From assembly GCF_026343955.1 (NCBI RefSeq), contig NZ_JAPKNI010000007.1, positions 62,001-126,000 on the forward strand: a stretch of 64,000 bases of DNA, read 5' to 3'. Below are positions 43,934 through 54,092 of this stretch, one piece after another; the first letter of the stretch is position 1, and the number at the start of each line of letters is the position of its first letter. Source of the stretch: Kaistia defluvii. Its GTDB lineage: Bacteria; Pseudomonadota; Alphaproteobacteria; Rhizobiales; Kaistiaceae. The position numbers and the translations under genes were made by a program. The notes beneath the pieces are model-generated. The model searched no databases. It worked only from the letters and a program-made list of their open reading frames with translations, and had not been told where the DNA came from.

Positions 43934-44557
43934 ATGACACAAGAGACACGCACCAGAATTGTTGAGGCAGCTGAGACACTGTTCTACGAACACGGGCTGC
44001 GCAGCGTCAGCGTCGATGCGATTGCCGAACGCGCGGGCGTGACGAAGCGCACGCTCTACTACCACTTCTACAGCAAGGATGCGCTGATCGCCGCGTATCT
44101 TGAGATGCGGGACAGGTCAACGGTCGAGCGCTATCGCGGCTGGTTGGGAAGGCCTGCCCTGTCCATGCCGGAGCGCATCGTGATGATGTTCGCCGCCCTG
44201 GCCGACCATGCCGGAAAACCGAGATGGCGGGGCTGCGGCTTCACCCGTGCAGCGGTCGAACTGGCGGGACAGCCGGGCCATCCGGCCGTGCAGATGGCGG
44301 CGAAACACAAGCGTCGGTTCGAAGCGTGGTTGGAACAGGAGTTCCGAAGCGGCGGGATGGCCGAGCCGCAGAGGCTGGCGCGACAGGTCGCGCTCCTGAT
44401 CGAAGGCGCCATCGCGCAGATGTTGATTCATGGGGACGTGTCTTATGCAGTAGCCGCAGGCGAGGCCGCGGCCACACTCGCTTCCGGAGATGCCGGGCAT
44501 CTGAGGCGGGCTTCACAGCCTACAGGGCCAGCCGGGGAACCCATGTATACCGACTAG
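43934..44557 (+). CDS. TetR/AcrR-family transcriptional regulator
   Basis: 207 residues. The N-terminal helix-turn-helix is classical: TRIVEAAETLFYEHGLRSVSV, then IAERAGVTKRTLYYHFYSKDAL (cores EAAETLFYEHG and AGVTKRTLYYHF). The C-terminal ligand domain has RWRGCGFTRAAVEL, common in a TetR subgroup linked to transporters. It lies between the divergent LysE gene and the downstream MFS gene (60 bp away) and probably controls both. I could not find a clear operator in the 156-bp gap to LysE. Confidence 0.88.
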   Translation: MTQETRTRIVEAAETLFYEHGLRSVSVDAIAERAGVTKRTLYYHFYSKDALIAAYLEMRDRSTVERYRGWLGRPALSMPERIVMMFAALADHAGKPRWRGCGFTRAAVELAGQPGHPAVQMAAKHKRRFEAWLEQEFRSGGMAEPQRLARQVALLIEGAIAQMLIHGDVSYAVAAGEAAATLASGDAGHLRRASQPTGPAGEPMYTD

Positions 44558-44617
44558 TGAGTACCCATTCTTCGATACGACCTTAACGTCGGCGGCCTCT
44601 CAAGGAGGAGCGCGTCG

Positions 44618-45835
44618 ATGTCGAAGTCAGCCACCGGGCCCTGGACACCAACCCTTTTGATATCGCTTGGGGCAGCAGGTCTGATCCTGTCGCTTTCCAT
44701 GGGGCTCCGGCAGAGTCTCGGCCTGTTCATGGAACCGATGGTGCGTGGCACCGGCATCACGGTAGCGACGTTCGGGTTCGCCATGGCGGTACAGAACCTC
44801 GCATGGGGCATCGGTCAGCCCTTCATTGGGGCGATATGCGACCGATTCGGCGGACGTCTCGTTGTTGCCGCTGCCGCTGTCCTCTATGGCGCAGGCCTTT
44901 ACATAACCTCTTCGGGCGGCCCGGTCGGGCTCTATCTCGGCGGCGGTCTCTTGATCGGATTTGCGGTGGCAGCAACCTCCCACGGTGTTCTGGTCGGCAT
45001 CATATCCCGCCTTGCCGCACCGTCGGTTCGAGCGACCGCCATATCCATCGTCGCGGCGGTCGGTTCGCTCGGGACATTCATCGTCGCACCGACGGCACAG
45101 GCTATGATCGACAACTGGACGTGGCAGGCCGCGCTCGGCGGCATGGCGCTTCTCGCGGCATCGATGGTCGGAATCGCCATGCTGTTTCGGCGTGGTGAGA
45201 TCCAGGCAACGGGAAGGGAAGGCGCGCCCCAGCCCGACGCGCGCCGCGCTATCGCCGAGGCTCTTGCCAATCGCAGCTTCATCATCACGACGCTGGCTTT
45301 CTTCGCCTGCGGATTCCAGTTGATCTTTATCGCGACGCACCTGCCAAACTACATCGCGCTCTGCGGACTGCCGCCTTCGGTCGGGGCGAACGCGCTGGCC
45401 CTGATCGGTCTTTGCAACGCGGGGGGCACGCTCGTCGCAGGCTATCTGTGCCGGCGTTGGGGAAATGGCCCGGTGCTCGCGTTGATATACTCGTTGCGCA
45501 CGATCGCCATTGCCGCGTTTCTCATTGTTCCCGTCAGCGTCGAGACGACCCTGCTCTTCGCTGCCGCCATGGGCTTCTTGTGGTTGAGCGTCGTTCCTCC
45601 CGTCAGCGGGCTCATCAACGGCCTGTTCGGCCCGGCCAACTTCGGGGCCTTGTTCGGCGTGATGTTTCTCAGTCATCAGGTAGGGGCATTTCTTGGCGCC
45701 TGGCTCGGCGGGCTGAGCTACCAGTTCAGCGGCGGCTACTCGGTCGGCTGGCTATCCCTGATCGTTGTCGGAACGACGGCGGCAGCGCTGCAGCTCTCGG
45801 TCCGAAACGATGCGCCCAGGCTATCGGAGAGGTGA
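44618..45835 (+). CDS. MFS transporter
   Basis: 405 residues, twelve membrane helices. The strong ribosome-binding site AAGGAGGAG precedes the ATG. The MFS loop-2/3 motif appears as GAICDRFGGRLVV, and GLRQSLGLFMEPM in helix 1 resembles the oxalate/formate-like and CynX-like groups. The substrate is unknown. It is 60 bp after the TetR gene on the same strand, so the two probably form an operon. Confidence 0.88.
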   Translation: MSKSATGPWTPTLLISLGAAGLILSLSMGLRQSLGLFMEPMVRGTGITVATFGFAMAVQNLAWGIGQPFIGAICDRFGGRLVVAAAAVLYGAGLYITSSGGPVGLYLGGGLLIGFAVAATSHGVLVGIISRLAAPSVRATAISIVAAVGSLGTFIVAPTAQAMIDNWTWQAALGGMALLAASMVGIAMLFRRGEIQATGREGAPQPDARRAIAEALANRSFIITTLAFFACGFQLIFIATHLPNYIALCGLPPSVGANALALIGLCNAGGTLVAGYLCRRWGNGPVLALIYSLRTIAIAAFLIVPVSVETTLLFAAAMGFLWLSVVPPVSGLINGLFGPANFGALFGVMFLSHQVGAFLGAWLGGLSYQFSGGYSVGWLSLIVVGTTAAALQLSVRNDAPRLSER

Positions 45836-46002
45836 TGGCAGACAACACTTGCAACGTTGAAGACTTCGCGATGCAGCCAGATGACACATCATCCCAGGCT
45901 TCCCGCTCACAGCCGGGCATGAGCACCGGACTATCGCGAACCATCTCACGAGCGCTGTTGATGCACCGCAGTCGCGGATCGCTGAACTGCAGAGGTCGCT
46001 AA
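45835..46002 (+). CDS. Possible 55-residue ORF after the MFS gene (doubtful)
   Basis: Its ATG overlaps the MFS stop (TGATG) and GAGAGG stands just upstream, so translation is possible. The peptide is polar, Ser/Arg-rich and matches nothing I recognise, and base composition does not speak for coding. The 218 bp between the MFS stop and the tRNA hold nothing else that I can identify. Confidence 0.15.
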   Translation: MADNTCNVEDFAMQPDDTSSQASRSQPGMSTGLSRTISRALLMHRSRGSLNCRGR

Positions 46003-46053
46003 CCGGTCCCGAAACAGTACGTCAGAGGCATCCGAAAAATTGGACTAAGTGGT

Positions 46054-46130
46054 TGGTCGGAACGGCAGGATTTGAACCTGCGACCCCTTGTCCCCCAGAC
46101 AAGTGCGCTACCAGGCTGCGCTACGCTCCG
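46054..46130 (-). tRNA. tRNA-Pro (anticodon GGG)
   Basis: The minus strand folds into a full cloverleaf of 77 nt with the CCA end encoded. The acceptor stem is CGGAGCG with CGTTCCG, the anticodon stem is CTTGT/ACAAG around loop CTGGGGG (anticodon GGG), and the T arm is GCAGG-TTCAAAT-CCTGC. It reads proline CCC/CCU codons. A T5 run follows about 12 nt past its 3' end. It marks the right side of the accessory-looking 41-46 kb stretch. Confidence 0.95.
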
Positions 46131-46358
46131 TAACCATCGGATCCGAAAATCCGCTTATCCTTCAAGGGCCTTGGCCCTCGCAGCGGCGTGAACCGCGCCG
46201 GTCAGTCTCTGGTCGACTGCCGATGCGCCGCTGTTAGCACGGTTCGCGCGGACTTGTCACCGGCTATTCGCCCCGGGCGCTCTGTCCAGGTGCATTTCCA
46301 GTGGATGGATTGCATCGGGGCCAAAAAAGCGAGTGGCCTCCTGCCCAGCGAGCCCTGC

Positions 46359-47288
46359 CTAGCGCACGTTGTCGAGAATGCGCTTGCACTCCAGCAGTTC
46401 CATCAGCGTCGCCTTCAGCCGCTCGCGATCGCCATGGCCGAGACCGGCGGGTGCGGACGGGGATACGGCGTGCCGTTCGACCGTGCCGGCTGACGGGGCC
46501 GCCGTGGCGACCTTCATCTCGGATTCCGGCTCCGGATAGTCGTCGCGGCCGCCATGCGGCCGATGCTGGGCAAGCTGCGGCTCGCGCCGGCTCGATGCCT
46601 GCGGCGGCGCATAGGGCGACTCCGCCCGCGCGGAACCTGACCCGCGTTCGGGCGGCGACGGCAGGTCGGCGACCAAGGGCGGCAAATAATCCTCGGCCGA
46701 GGACGGCAGATCGGGCGGCGCGGCCGGAATGCGGGAATGCTGAGGTGGCGCGGGCTCTGAATGCGACCTGGCGTGGAAGGATGGCTCCTGCGGCAGCGGC
46801 CTTTCGCCGGCGATGCGGATGGCGGGGGCGGCATGGTGGCGTTCGGGCGCCGAATCGGGCCGCGCACCGAACATCGGCTCGCGCCGGCCGTGGTCGCCGG
46901 GTTCCGGAGCGTCGTCGAAATCGTCGAGATCGGCGGCGGGCTCGTAGTCGGGTTCCTGGGCGTTGTCGGCGCCGAAATCGTCGGGCGCGTCGCCATCAGG
47001 CGCGGGATCGAGACCCATGCCCTGCCCGGCCGCGATCACGTGGCGCGGCCCCTGTTCCTTCAGGATCCGCTGCACACCCTTGATGGTATAGCCCTCGCCA
47101 TAGAGCAGCCGCCGGATGCCACGCAGCAGGTCGATATCGTCGGGGCGATAGTAGCGACGGCCACCACCGCGCTTCATCGGCTTGATCTGCGTGAACCGGG
47201 TCTCCCAAAACCGCAGGACATGCTGCGGCAGGTCGAGTTCCTCGGCCACCTCACTGATCGTCCGGAACGCGTCAGGACCCTTGGACAT
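46359..47288 (-). CDS. MerR-family transcriptional regulator with a long disordered tail
   Basis: 309 residues from the ATG at 47288 (a TTG lies one codon upstream). The N-terminal MerR DNA-binding domain, [22 protein letters not shown] and [20 protein letters not shown] (cores VLRFWETRF and [10 protein letters not shown]), covers residues 10-80. About 200 residues rich in Pro, Asp, Ala and Arg follow, and a short basic/leucine helix ([11 protein letters not shown]) ends the protein. The tail contains no metal- or drug-binding motif. The neighbour ihfA is upstream in the conserved order plsX-fabH-ihfA-MerR. Confidence 0.87.
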   Translation of the reverse strand: MSKGPDAFRTISEVAEELDLPQHVLRFWETRFTQIKPMKRGGGRRYYRPDDIDLLRGIRRLLYGEGYTIKGVQRILKEQGPRHVIAAGQGMGLDPAPDGDAPDDFGADNAQEPDYEPAADLDDFDDAPEPGDHGRREPMFGARPDSAPERHHAAPAIRIAGERPLPQEPSFHARSHSEPAPPQHSRIPAAPPDLPSSAEDYLPPLVADLPSPPERGSGSARAESPYAPPQASSRREPQLAQHRPHGGRDDYPEPESEMKVATAAPSAGTVERHAVSPSAPAGLGHGDRERLKATLMELLECKRILDNVR

Positions 47289-47329
47289 CAACTCTCACGC
47301 TTCGGCGCCCGCTTCGTCCGACTGCGGGA

Positions 47330-47659
47330 TCACTCATCCTCGGATGTGTCATGCCCGTTCGGGACGAGTGAGCCGTTGATCCTCTGCTTGAGGACATTGC
47401 TGGGCTTGAAGACCATCACGCGGCGCGGCGCGATTGGAACTTCTTCGCCCGTCTTCGGATTGCGCCCGACCCGCTCCCCCTTGGAGCGGACCAGAAAAGA
47501 CCCGAATGACGACAGTTTGACAGATTCGCCACGGACAATACACGCGCTGATCTCGTCCAGAACCGACTCGACCAGATCGGCGGATTCCGTTCGCGACAAT
47601 CCCAGCTTCTGATACACCGCCTCACAAAGGTCGGCGCGCGTGACAGTCTTGCCTGACAT
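47330..47659 (-). CDS. ihfA: Integration host factor subunit alpha
   Basis: 109 residues. [24 protein letters not shown] begins the HU/IHF fold (core [17 protein letters not shown]), [30 protein letters not shown] (core FGSFLVR and RNPKTGEE) forms the DNA-bending arm with the conserved proline, and [13 protein letters not shown] follows. It bends DNA as a heterodimer with IhfB in recombination and transcription. A short acidic tail (DTSEDE) is extra compared with E. coli. Confidence 0.94.
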   Translation of the reverse strand: MSGKTVTRADLCEAVYQKLGLSRTESADLVESVLDEISACIVRGESVKLSSFGSFLVRSKGERVGRNPKTGEEVPIAPRRVMVFKPSNVLKQRINGSLVPNGHDTSEDE

Positions 47660-47781
47660 GGTCTCGTTTCCCGATGTTATGCTTGGCGACCCAACGTCAC
47701 TTCCCCGCAGGCAAGCCTATTGCCAGAGCAGGGACCGGTCAACGTCCTTGATCCTAAGGTGCGGGCATCTCTGGCAGATTC

Positions 47782-48759
47782 CTACCAACGAAGCAGGGCG
47801 GAACCCCAGGTGAAGCCGCCACCCATGGCTTCGAGCAGGATCAGGTCGCCGCGTTTGATGCGGCCATCGTCGCGCGCGACCGAAAGGGCGAGCGGGATGG
47901 AGGCGGCGGAGGTGTTGCCGTGCAGCGAAACCGTGCGCACGACCTTTTCGCTCTCGATGCCGAGCTTCTTGGCACTGCCGTCGATGATGCGCAGGTTGGC
48001 CTGGTGGGGCACGAACCAGTCGATATCCTCGGCGCCATAGCCGGTGGCCCGGAACGCATCCTCGATCACGTCGGTGATCATGCCGACGGCATGCTTGAAG
48101 ACCTCGCGGCCCTCCATGCGCAGATGACCGACCGTGCCCGTCGAGGACGGGCCGCCGTCGACATAGAGCTTCTCGCGATGGCGGCCGTCGGAGCGCAGAT
48201 GCGTCGTCAGCACACCGCGATCCTCACGCGTGCCATCCTGGACGGAAGCCCCGAGAATGACCGCGCCGGCGCCGTCGCCGAACAGGACGCAGGTGGTGCG
48301 GTCGGTCCAGTCGAGGATGCGCGAGAAGGTTTCGGCGCCGATCACGAGGATGCGCTTGGCCTGGCTGGCGCGGATGAACGCGTCGGCCGTCGAGAGCGCA
48401 AAGACGAAGCCGGAGCAGACCGCCTGCATGTCGAATGCGGCGCCATGCTCCATGCCCAGCTTGCGCTGGACGGTGACAGCGGTCGCGGGAAAGGTGTCGT
48501 CCGGCGTGGCGGTGGCGACGATGATCATGTCGATCTCGCCGATCGTCAGGCCGGCGTCGGCAAGCGCCAGCGTGGCCGCGGCCGTCGCCAGATCCGACGT
48601 CAGCTCCCCTTCCGCAGCGATGTGGCGTTCGCGGATGCCGGTGCGCTGGACGATCCAGTCATCCGACGTTTCCACCATTTCCGACAGCTGGGCGTTGGTC
48701 AGGGTCTTCTCGGGCAAATAGCTGCCGCAGCCGAGGACGACCGAACGGATGAAACTCAC
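47782..48759 (-). CDS. fabH: Beta-ketoacyl-ACP synthase III
   Basis: 325 residues from a GTG at 48759 that overlaps the plsX stop (GTGA). [17 protein letters not shown] opens the protein; the catalytic cysteine is in [13 protein letters not shown], with the histidine and asparagine in [11 protein letters not shown] and [14 protein letters not shown]. It condenses acetyl-CoA with malonyl-ACP to start fatty acid synthesis. Coupled to plsX, which links fatty acid and phospholipid synthesis. Confidence 0.95.
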   Translation of the reverse strand: MSFIRSVVLGCGSYLPEKTLTNAQLSEMVETSDDWIVQRTGIRERHIAAEGELTSDLATAAATLALADAGLTIGEIDMIIVATATPDDTFPATAVTVQRKLGMEHGAAFDMQAVCSGFVFALSTADAFIRASQAKRILVIGAETFSRILDWTDRTTCVLFGDGAGAVILGASVQDGTREDRGVLTTHLRSDGRHREKLYVDGGPSSTGTVGHLRMEGREVFKHAVGMITDVIEDAFRATGYGAEDIDWFVPHQANLRIIDGSAKKLGIESEKVVRTVSLHGNTSAASIPLALSVARDDGRIKRGDLILLEAMGGGFTWGSALLRW

Positions 48760-49826
48760 ATCACACCTTCATCGACGATCGCTGCCACACCCCGCGCGAA
48801 ACCGGCGCGATGGTAGTCGGAGAGATCCTGATTGATTTTGGACAGGAAGTCGTTCTTGGCCATGCTGTAGCCGACTTCGATCGCGTTGGCGAAACCGACG
48901 CCGTCAGTGCCGCCATGGCTCTTGATGACGATGCCGTTCAGGCCGAGCAGGACGGCGCCGTTCGAGGCACGCGGATCGAGCTTCTGGCGAAGCTGCTGGA
49001 ACGCCCCCTTGGCGAACAGGTAGCCGATCTTGCCCATGAGGGTTCGGCTCATCGCGTCGCGCAGATGCGTCGAGATCTGGCGCGCCGTGCCTTCCGCCGT
49101 CTTCAGCGCGATGTTGCCGGCGAAAGCCTCGGTGACGACGACGTCGACCGTGCCCTTGCCAATATCATCGCCCTCGACGAAGCCCATGTAGCGCAGGTGC
49201 TTGAGGTCGGCCTCGCGCAGGAGCTGTCCGGCGACTCGGACCTCCTCGAGGCCCTTCATTTCTTCGACGCCGATATTGAGCAGGCCGACGGTCGGCTTCT
49301 CGACATCGAGAAGCGCCCGCGCCATCGCGCCGCCCATCATGGCGAAATCGATCAGCTGCTGCGCATCGGCATTGATGGTCGCGCCCACGTCGAGCACGAC
49401 GCTTTCGCCGCGCAGGGTCGGCCAGATGGCCGCGAGCGCAGGGCGCTCGATTCCGGCCATGGTGCGCAGGCAGAATTTCGACATCGCCATCAGCGCGCCG
49501 GTATTGCCGGCGGAGAGCGCGGCGTCGGCCTCGCCCTTCTTCACGGCTTCCAGCGCCCGCCACATGGACGATTTCCAGCGGCCCTTGCGCAGGGCCTGGC
49601 TGGGCTTGTCATCCATCTGAACGGTGACGTCGCAATGGGTGAAGGTCGAGGCGGCCTTCACACGTGGGTAGGATTCGAGAAGCGGAAGGACCGCCTTCTC
49701 CTCACCGAAGAGCTGATAGCGCAGCTCGGGACGACGAACGAGGGCAATGTCGGCGCCCGCGAGCACTGTCGCGGGGCCGTTGTCGCCGCCCATCGCGTCG
49801 ATCGCTATTCTAATCGCTTGAACCAT
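48756..49826 (-). CDS. plsX: Phosphate acyltransferase PlsX
   Basis: 356 residues. [20 protein letters not shown] is the PlsX start motif, [14 protein letters not shown] and [21 protein letters not shown] (core DVGAT-NADAQQL) follow, and [12 protein letters not shown] is near residue 235. It converts acyl-ACP to acyl phosphate, the first step of phospholipid synthesis through PlsY. First gene of plsX-fabH-ihfA-MerR; the DUF177 gene upstream on the same strand is 127 bp away. Confidence 0.95.
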   Translation of the reverse strand: MVQAIRIAIDAMGGDNGPATVLAGADIALVRRPELRYQLFGEEKAVLPLLESYPRVKAASTFTHCDVTVQMDDKPSQALRKGRWKSSMWRALEAVKKGEADAALSAGNTGALMAMSKFCLRTMAGIERPALAAIWPTLRGESVVLDVGATINADAQQLIDFAMMGGAMARALLDVEKPTVGLLNIGVEEMKGLEEVRVAGQLLREADLKHLRYMGFVEGDDIGKGTVDVVVTEAFAGNIALKTAEGTARQISTHLRDAMSRTLMGKIGYLFAKGAFQQLRQKLDPRASNGAVLLGLNGIVIKSHGGTDGVGFANAIEVGYSMAKNDFLSKINQDLSDYHRAGFARGVAAIVDEGVM

Positions 49827-49953
49827 TCCGCCCCTGTTCGACGCGGCCGCTCAGAGCGAAGGCCCGGCGACGACGGCGCTGGAAAATAACTGTTTCGGCC
49901 GGTGAGACAACAGCCTTTCAATCACGGTGTGGCCGATTCATGGCCCTTTGCTA

Positions 49954-50493
49954 TCATTTGTCGCGCAGCTTCGACAGGGCGGCGAAGGGCGACGCGGCGT
50001 TTTCCGCGCCCTCTTCCACCGGATCCTGCAGGCTCGCACCGGGAGCCCGCGGATAGGGATCGAGCGCCAGCGCCAGTTGCTCGGCCAGGATCGGCCCGAA
50101 ATCGATGGAGTGGCCTTCCAGCGGCTCCGGCGGATCTTCCTCATCGTAGATGACGATGACTTCGGCCTCGGCGACCGTCCTGGGATCCTCGGCAATGGCG
50201 TCTGGCGGAAGGAAGCTCAGGGAGAATCGATGATCGATATGCGCCGGCACCGGCTGCAGCGTCACGACGCAGGCCTGAACCACCTCGGCGCGCAGGCGCC
50301 CATCCACCTTGACGCCTTTCGGCCCCCAGGGCTTCAGCTCGACGTCGGCTTCCAGCGACACCAGTCCGAGCAGGTCGAACGCCGTCTGCAGGCTTTGGCG
50401 CTCGGCCGCGCTGGCCACGATGTGCTGCTTCACCCCGGCATTGCCGAGATGCGAGACGTCGATGTTTCGGGTCAGGGAAAGCTCAGTCATCAT
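49954..50493 (-). CDS. DUF177 (YceD-type) protein
   Basis: 179 residues; two adjacent ATGs (50493, 50490) are possible starts. The alphaproteobacterial DUF177 pattern is present: RLRAEVVQACVVTLQPVPAHID (core VVQACVVTLQPV) in the centre and an acidic stretch VIVIYDEEDPPEPLEGHSIDFG (core DPPEPLEG) followed by AEQLALALDPYPR. Homologues are linked to 23S rRNA accumulation and often precede rpmF; rpmF is not seen here. It overlaps the stop of the upstream chaperone gene (ATGATGA). Confidence 0.88.
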   Translation of the reverse strand: MMTELSLTRNIDVSHLGNAGVKQHIVASAAERQSLQTAFDLLGLVSLEADVELKPWGPKGVKVDGRLRAEVVQACVVTLQPVPAHIDHRFSLSFLPPDAIAEDPRTVAEAEVIVIYDEEDPPEPLEGHSIDFGPILAEQLALALDPYPRAPGASLQDPVEEGAENAASPFAALSKLRDK

Positions 50494-51041
50494 GCCGCCG
50501 CGGAGGGTTTGGGAAGGGGGGAATAGTCGAGTTTGCCCGAAAGAATCACCGGCAGCGGCTGCGCCGCGAGCGCGACGACGGCTGCTTCGACATAACCGGC
50601 GATGCGCTCGCCCACGCCAGCCGGGGCACCGTCCGGAAACACGTTGCGCTCGATCGCATCGACGAGCTTGGCCCGCTCGCCGGAGAGCAGCGCCTCGTCA
50701 TAGGCGCGAATCCGGCCGAAGAAGGCTTCGGCCATCTTCTTCAGCTTCTTCGGCACGGAAATATCGCCGACGCCCATCTCGCGCAGCGTACCGTCCATGT
50801 CCTTGAGGAAGATGTCGAACACATCCTGGCCGACCTGCCGGTCCTCGGCGCTCTCGTCCTTGAGGCGATGGAACAGCAGGAACCCATGCAGGACGATCAT
50901 GTCGAAACGGCCATCCAGCGTATCCGGCACGGCGAATTCGGTATAGAGCGCAGGTTGCCGTGCCTGCGCCACGATGGCGCCGTAAAGCGAATATGCTATG
51001 GCCTCGTTCCTGCGATTGCGAGTGAACAGGCGGCGGAACAT
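50490..51041 (-). CDS. Ubiquinol-cytochrome c chaperone (CBP3 family)
   Basis: 183 residues from the ATG at 51041 with TTTGGAG upstream; the open frame extends to 51128. Motifs: YSLYGAIVAQARQPALYTEF, DTLDGRFDMIVLHGFLLFHRL (core DGRFDMIVLHGFLL), and SVPKKLKKMAEAFFGRI. The family assists assembly of the cytochrome bc1 complex. Translationally coupled to DUF177, a pairing typical of alphaproteobacteria, and divergent from bamE. Confidence 0.87.
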   Translation of the reverse strand: MFRRLFTRNRRNEAIAYSLYGAIVAQARQPALYTEFAVPDTLDGRFDMIVLHGFLLFHRLKDESAEDRQVGQDVFDIFLKDMDGTLREMGVGDISVPKKLKKMAEAFFGRIRAYDEALLSGERAKLVDAIERNVFPDGAPAGVGERIAGYVEAAVVALAAQPLPVILSGKLDYSPLPKPSAAA

Positions 51042-51198
51042 TCGACCGATCTCCAAATCTGGTTGGTCAGCTTGGGCATGGGGACAGCGCTCTCCTGCCA
51101 GAGATGGTGCTGCCCGTTGCCCTTGCAAGGATGATTGCCACGAGCCCTAGCGCAGGCTAGGGAGAATGCCAACCCAGTGACTGGGCGAGGAGAATGGA

Positions 51199-51726
51199 AT
51201 GGAGTTCAGCATGAGAGATCGGCGCTTGGCAGTCAGCCCCATCGTGCGGCGCGCCAGCGTTGGCATGCTGGCGGCGGTTGCGATCGTTTCGCTGGGCGCG
51301 TGCACGAAGATTGCAAGCGGCGCCGGCGGGCTTGGCGGCCTGAACGAGACGTACCAGTCCGGCTACGTCCCGCCGCGCAACGCAATCGAGCAGGTGCCGG
51401 TTGGCGCCAGTCGCGAACAGGTCCAGATCGTGCTCGGATCGCCGTCGACTTCCGCGGAATATGACGGCGAGGTCTATTATTACATCAGCCAGACCCGCAA
51501 GCGTCCGGTCGCCTTCATGAACCGCAAGGTCGTCGACCAGAAGATCCTGGCTATCTATTTCAACAAGAAGAACGAAGTCGAAAAGGTCGCCAATTACGGC
51601 ATCCAGGACGGCAAGATCTTCGATTACGTCAGCCAGACGACGCCGACCGGCGGCAAGGACCAGGGCTTCCTCGAGCAGGTCCTCACCGGAACCGTCGGCA
51701 TGGGCGCCAATCCGTTCGGCGGCTAA
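51199..51726 (+). CDS. bamE: Outer membrane protein assembly factor BamE
   Basis: 175 residues. Lipoprotein signal with lipobox SLGAC35. The SmpA/OmlA domain shows GYVPPRNAIEQVPVGASREQV (core VPVGASREQV), VLGSPST, YYYISQTRKRPVAF and a long C-terminal part ending GMGANPFGG that alphaproteobacterial BamE proteins carry. It belongs to the complex that inserts beta-barrels in the outer membrane. ATG at 51199 follows GGCGAGGAGAATGG. Confidence 0.92.
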   Translation: MEFSMRDRRLAVSPIVRRASVGMLAAVAIVSLGACTKIASGAGGLGGLNETYQSGYVPPRNAIEQVPVGASREQVQIVLGSPSTSAEYDGEVYYYISQTRKRPVAFMNRKVVDQKILAIYFNKKNEVEKVANYGIQDGKIFDYVSQTTPTGGKDQGFLEQVLTGTVGMGANPFGG

Positions 51727-51756
51727 CACCGAGCCGCTCCGGCGAAACGAATCAAG

Positions 51757-51792
51757 AGGCCCTCCCCGCATCGCGGAGAGGGCCTTTTCTTT
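51757..51792. terminator. Bidirectional intrinsic terminator
   Basis: AGGCCCTC (51757-51764) pairs with GAGGGCCT (51778-51785), with CCGC/GCGG pairing inside, followed by TTTTCTTT. It separates bamE from the converging hppA. Confidence 0.88.
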
Positions 51793-51809
51793 GGGTAGGC
51801 GAGCCCGCC

Positions 51810-53957
51810 CTATTGCGCGAGGACCGCCAGCAGCAGCAAGGCCACGATGTTCGTGATCTTGATCGCAGGGTTGACGGCCGGACCGGCCGTGTCCTTGTAG
51901 GGGTCGCCGACGGTGTCGCCCGTCACCGAGGCCTTGTGCGCGTCCGACCCCTTGTAGTGGGTCTGCCCGTTCGCATCGACGAAGCCGTCCTCGAACGATT
52001 TCTTGGCATTGTCCCAGGCGCCGCCGCCGGAGGTCATCGAGATGGCAACGAACAGGCCCGTCACGATGACGCCGAGCAGCATGGCGCCGACGGTCGAGAA
52101 GGCCTCGCTCTTTCCGGCGATCCAGTAGATCAGGAAATAGACGACGATCGGCGCCAGCACCGGCAACAGCGAGGGAACAACCATTTCCTTGATCGCTGCC
52201 TTGGTCAGGATATCGACGGCGCGGCCGTAGTCCGGCTTCTCCGTACCGGCCATGATGCCGGGCTTGTCGCGGAACTGGCGGCGCACCTCCTCGACGATGG
52301 CGCCGGCGGCGCGTCCCACGGCGGTCATGGTGATGCCGCCGAAGATGTAGGGAATCAGGCCGCCCAGCAGCAATCCGACCACGACATAGGGGTTGGAGAG
52401 GGTGAAGTCCGGAATGACGCCCTTGAAGTACTGGAAGGCGGTCGACCCCTCCTTGTTCGCCTCGGTGATGAAATAGGTGAGGTCGTAGTTGTAGGCGGCG
52501 AACAGGACGAGCGCGCCGAGGCCGGCCGAACCGATGGCATAGCCCTTGGTAACCGCCTTGGTGGTGTTACCGACCGCGTCGAGCGCATCGGTGGACTTGC
52601 GGACTTCCTTGGGCAGGCCCGCCATTTCCGCGATGCCGCCGGCATTGTCGGTGACGGGGCCGAAGGCATCGAGCGCCACTACCATGCCGGCCAGCCCCAG
52701 CATGGTCGAGACCGCGACGGCGGTGCCGAACAGGCCCGCCAGCGAATAGGTCGAGATAATGCCGGCGACGATGACGAGCGTCGGAAGCGCCGTCGATTCG
52801 AGCGAGACGGCGAGACCCTGGATCACATTGGTGCCGTGGCCGGTCACCGAGGCCTGGGAGATCGACCGGACCGGACGATAGCCGATGCCGGTATAGTATT
52901 CGGTGATCCAGACGATCAGTCCGGTGACCGCGAGGCCGACGAGACCGCACAGGAACAGGCGGGTGCCGGTGATGGTGAAGCCCGCCGCGGTGCCGATCTC
53001 GCCCCAGCCGATCAGCAGCTGGGTCGCGATCGCCAGGCCGATGATCGACAACAGCGCCGAGGCGATGAATCCCTTGTAGAGCGCGCCCATGATCGACTGG
53101 TTGGCGCCGAGCTTGACGAAGAAGGTGCCGGCGATCGAGGTTAGGATGCACACGGCTCCGATCCCGAGCGGATAGAGCATGATGTTGCCGAAGATCGGCG
53201 AGGCCGCGAAGAAGATCGCCGCCAGCACCATCGTCGCCACCACGGTCACGACGTAGGTTTCGAACAGGTCGGCCGCCATGCCGGCGCAATCGCCGACATT
53301 GTCGCCGACATTGTCGGCGATGGTGGCCGGGTTGCGCGGATCGTCCTCCGGGATGCCGGCCTCCACCTTGCCGACCAGATCGCCGCCGACATCCGCGCCC
53401 TTCGTGAAGATGCCGCCGCCGAGGCGGGCGAAGATCGAGATCAGCGAGGCGCCGAAGCCGAGCGAGACGAGCGCATTGATGACGATACGGTCATCCGGCG
53501 CATGGCCGATGATGCGGGTGAGGATGAAGTAGTAGCCAGCGACGCCCAGCAGCGCGAGGCCCGCCACCAGCATGCCGGTGATGGCGCCGGACTTGAAGGC
53601 GATCTCGAGCCCCTCGGCCAGGCTCTTGGTCGCCGCCTGCGCGGTGCGGACATTGGCGCGAACGGACACGTTCATGCCGATGAAGCCGGCGAGGCCGGAA
53701 AGAACGGCGCCGATCGCGAAACCGATCGCGACGGTCAGCGACAGCAGCCAGGCGACGATGACGAAGATCACCACGCCGACGATGGCGATGGTCATGTATT
53801 GCCGCCGCAGATAGGCGCTGGCGCCCTCACGCACCGCAGCGGCGATTTCCTGCATTCTGGCAGAGCCGGCATCGGCCGCGAGGACCGAACGGGTCGCCCA
53901 CACGCCATAGGCGAGCGCAAGCAACGCACATAGAATTATGAGATAGATCACGTCCAC
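51810..53957 (-). CDS. hppA: Membrane-bound proton-translocating pyrophosphatase, K+-independent type
   Basis: 715 residues, 15-16 membrane helices. The PPi-binding core is intact: [20 protein letters not shown] (20 residues) with [20 protein letters not shown] following, and late [10 protein letters not shown]. The motif GNTTKA near residue 466 has Lys where K+-dependent enzymes have Ala, which marks the K+-independent class. It pumps protons using pyrophosphate. The start is a GTG with GAGGAGGA close upstream. Confidence 0.95.
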   Translation of the reverse strand: MDVIYLIILCALLALAYGVWATRSVLAADAGSARMQEIAAAVREGASAYLRRQYMTIAIVGVVIFVIVAWLLSLTVAIGFAIGAVLSGLAGFIGMNVSVRANVRTAQAATKSLAEGLEIAFKSGAITGMLVAGLALLGVAGYYFILTRIIGHAPDDRIVINALVSLGFGASLISIFARLGGGIFTKGADVGGDLVGKVEAGIPEDDPRNPATIADNVGDNVGDCAGMAADLFETYVVTVVATMVLAAIFFAASPIFGNIMLYPLGIGAVCILTSIAGTFFVKLGANQSIMGALYKGFIASALLSIIGLAIATQLLIGWGEIGTAAGFTITGTRLFLCGLVGLAVTGLIVWITEYYTGIGYRPVRSISQASVTGHGTNVIQGLAVSLESTALPTLVIVAGIISTYSLAGLFGTAVAVSTMLGLAGMVVALDAFGPVTDNAGGIAEMAGLPKEVRKSTDALDAVGNTTKAVTKGYAIGSAGLGALVLFAAYNYDLTYFITEANKEGSTAFQYFKGVIPDFTLSNPYVVVGLLLGGLIPYIFGGITMTAVGRAAGAIVEEVRRQFRDKPGIMAGTEKPDYGRAVDILTKAAIKEMVVPSLLPVLAPIVVYFLIYWIAGKSEAFSTVGAMLLGVIVTGLFVAISMTSGGGAWDNAKKSFEDGFVDANGQTHYKGSDAHKASVTGDTVGDPYKDTAGPAVNPAIKITNIVALLLLAVLAQ

Positions 53958-54092
53958 ATTCCTCCTCTGGCCGGCCCGTTTCTTACGGCCGTCCGAGGAC
54001 GCCGCGCCGGCTGAACCGTGCGGCGGGAAAGAGCAGCGTTCCTCCCAGCTTTTCCCCCCGTAAAGCGAGTTGAGAACGGCTTTACGACGCGG

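Noticed and set aside
42000-46053. Integrated element at tRNA-Pro
   Set aside because: No integrase, no excisionase and no second copy of the tRNA 3' end found by eye between 41.9 and 46.05 kb, so attachment sites are not called.
46163-46178. AGGGCC-TT-GGCCCT palindrome near tRNA-Pro
   Set aside because: Short and without a T run; no clear role.
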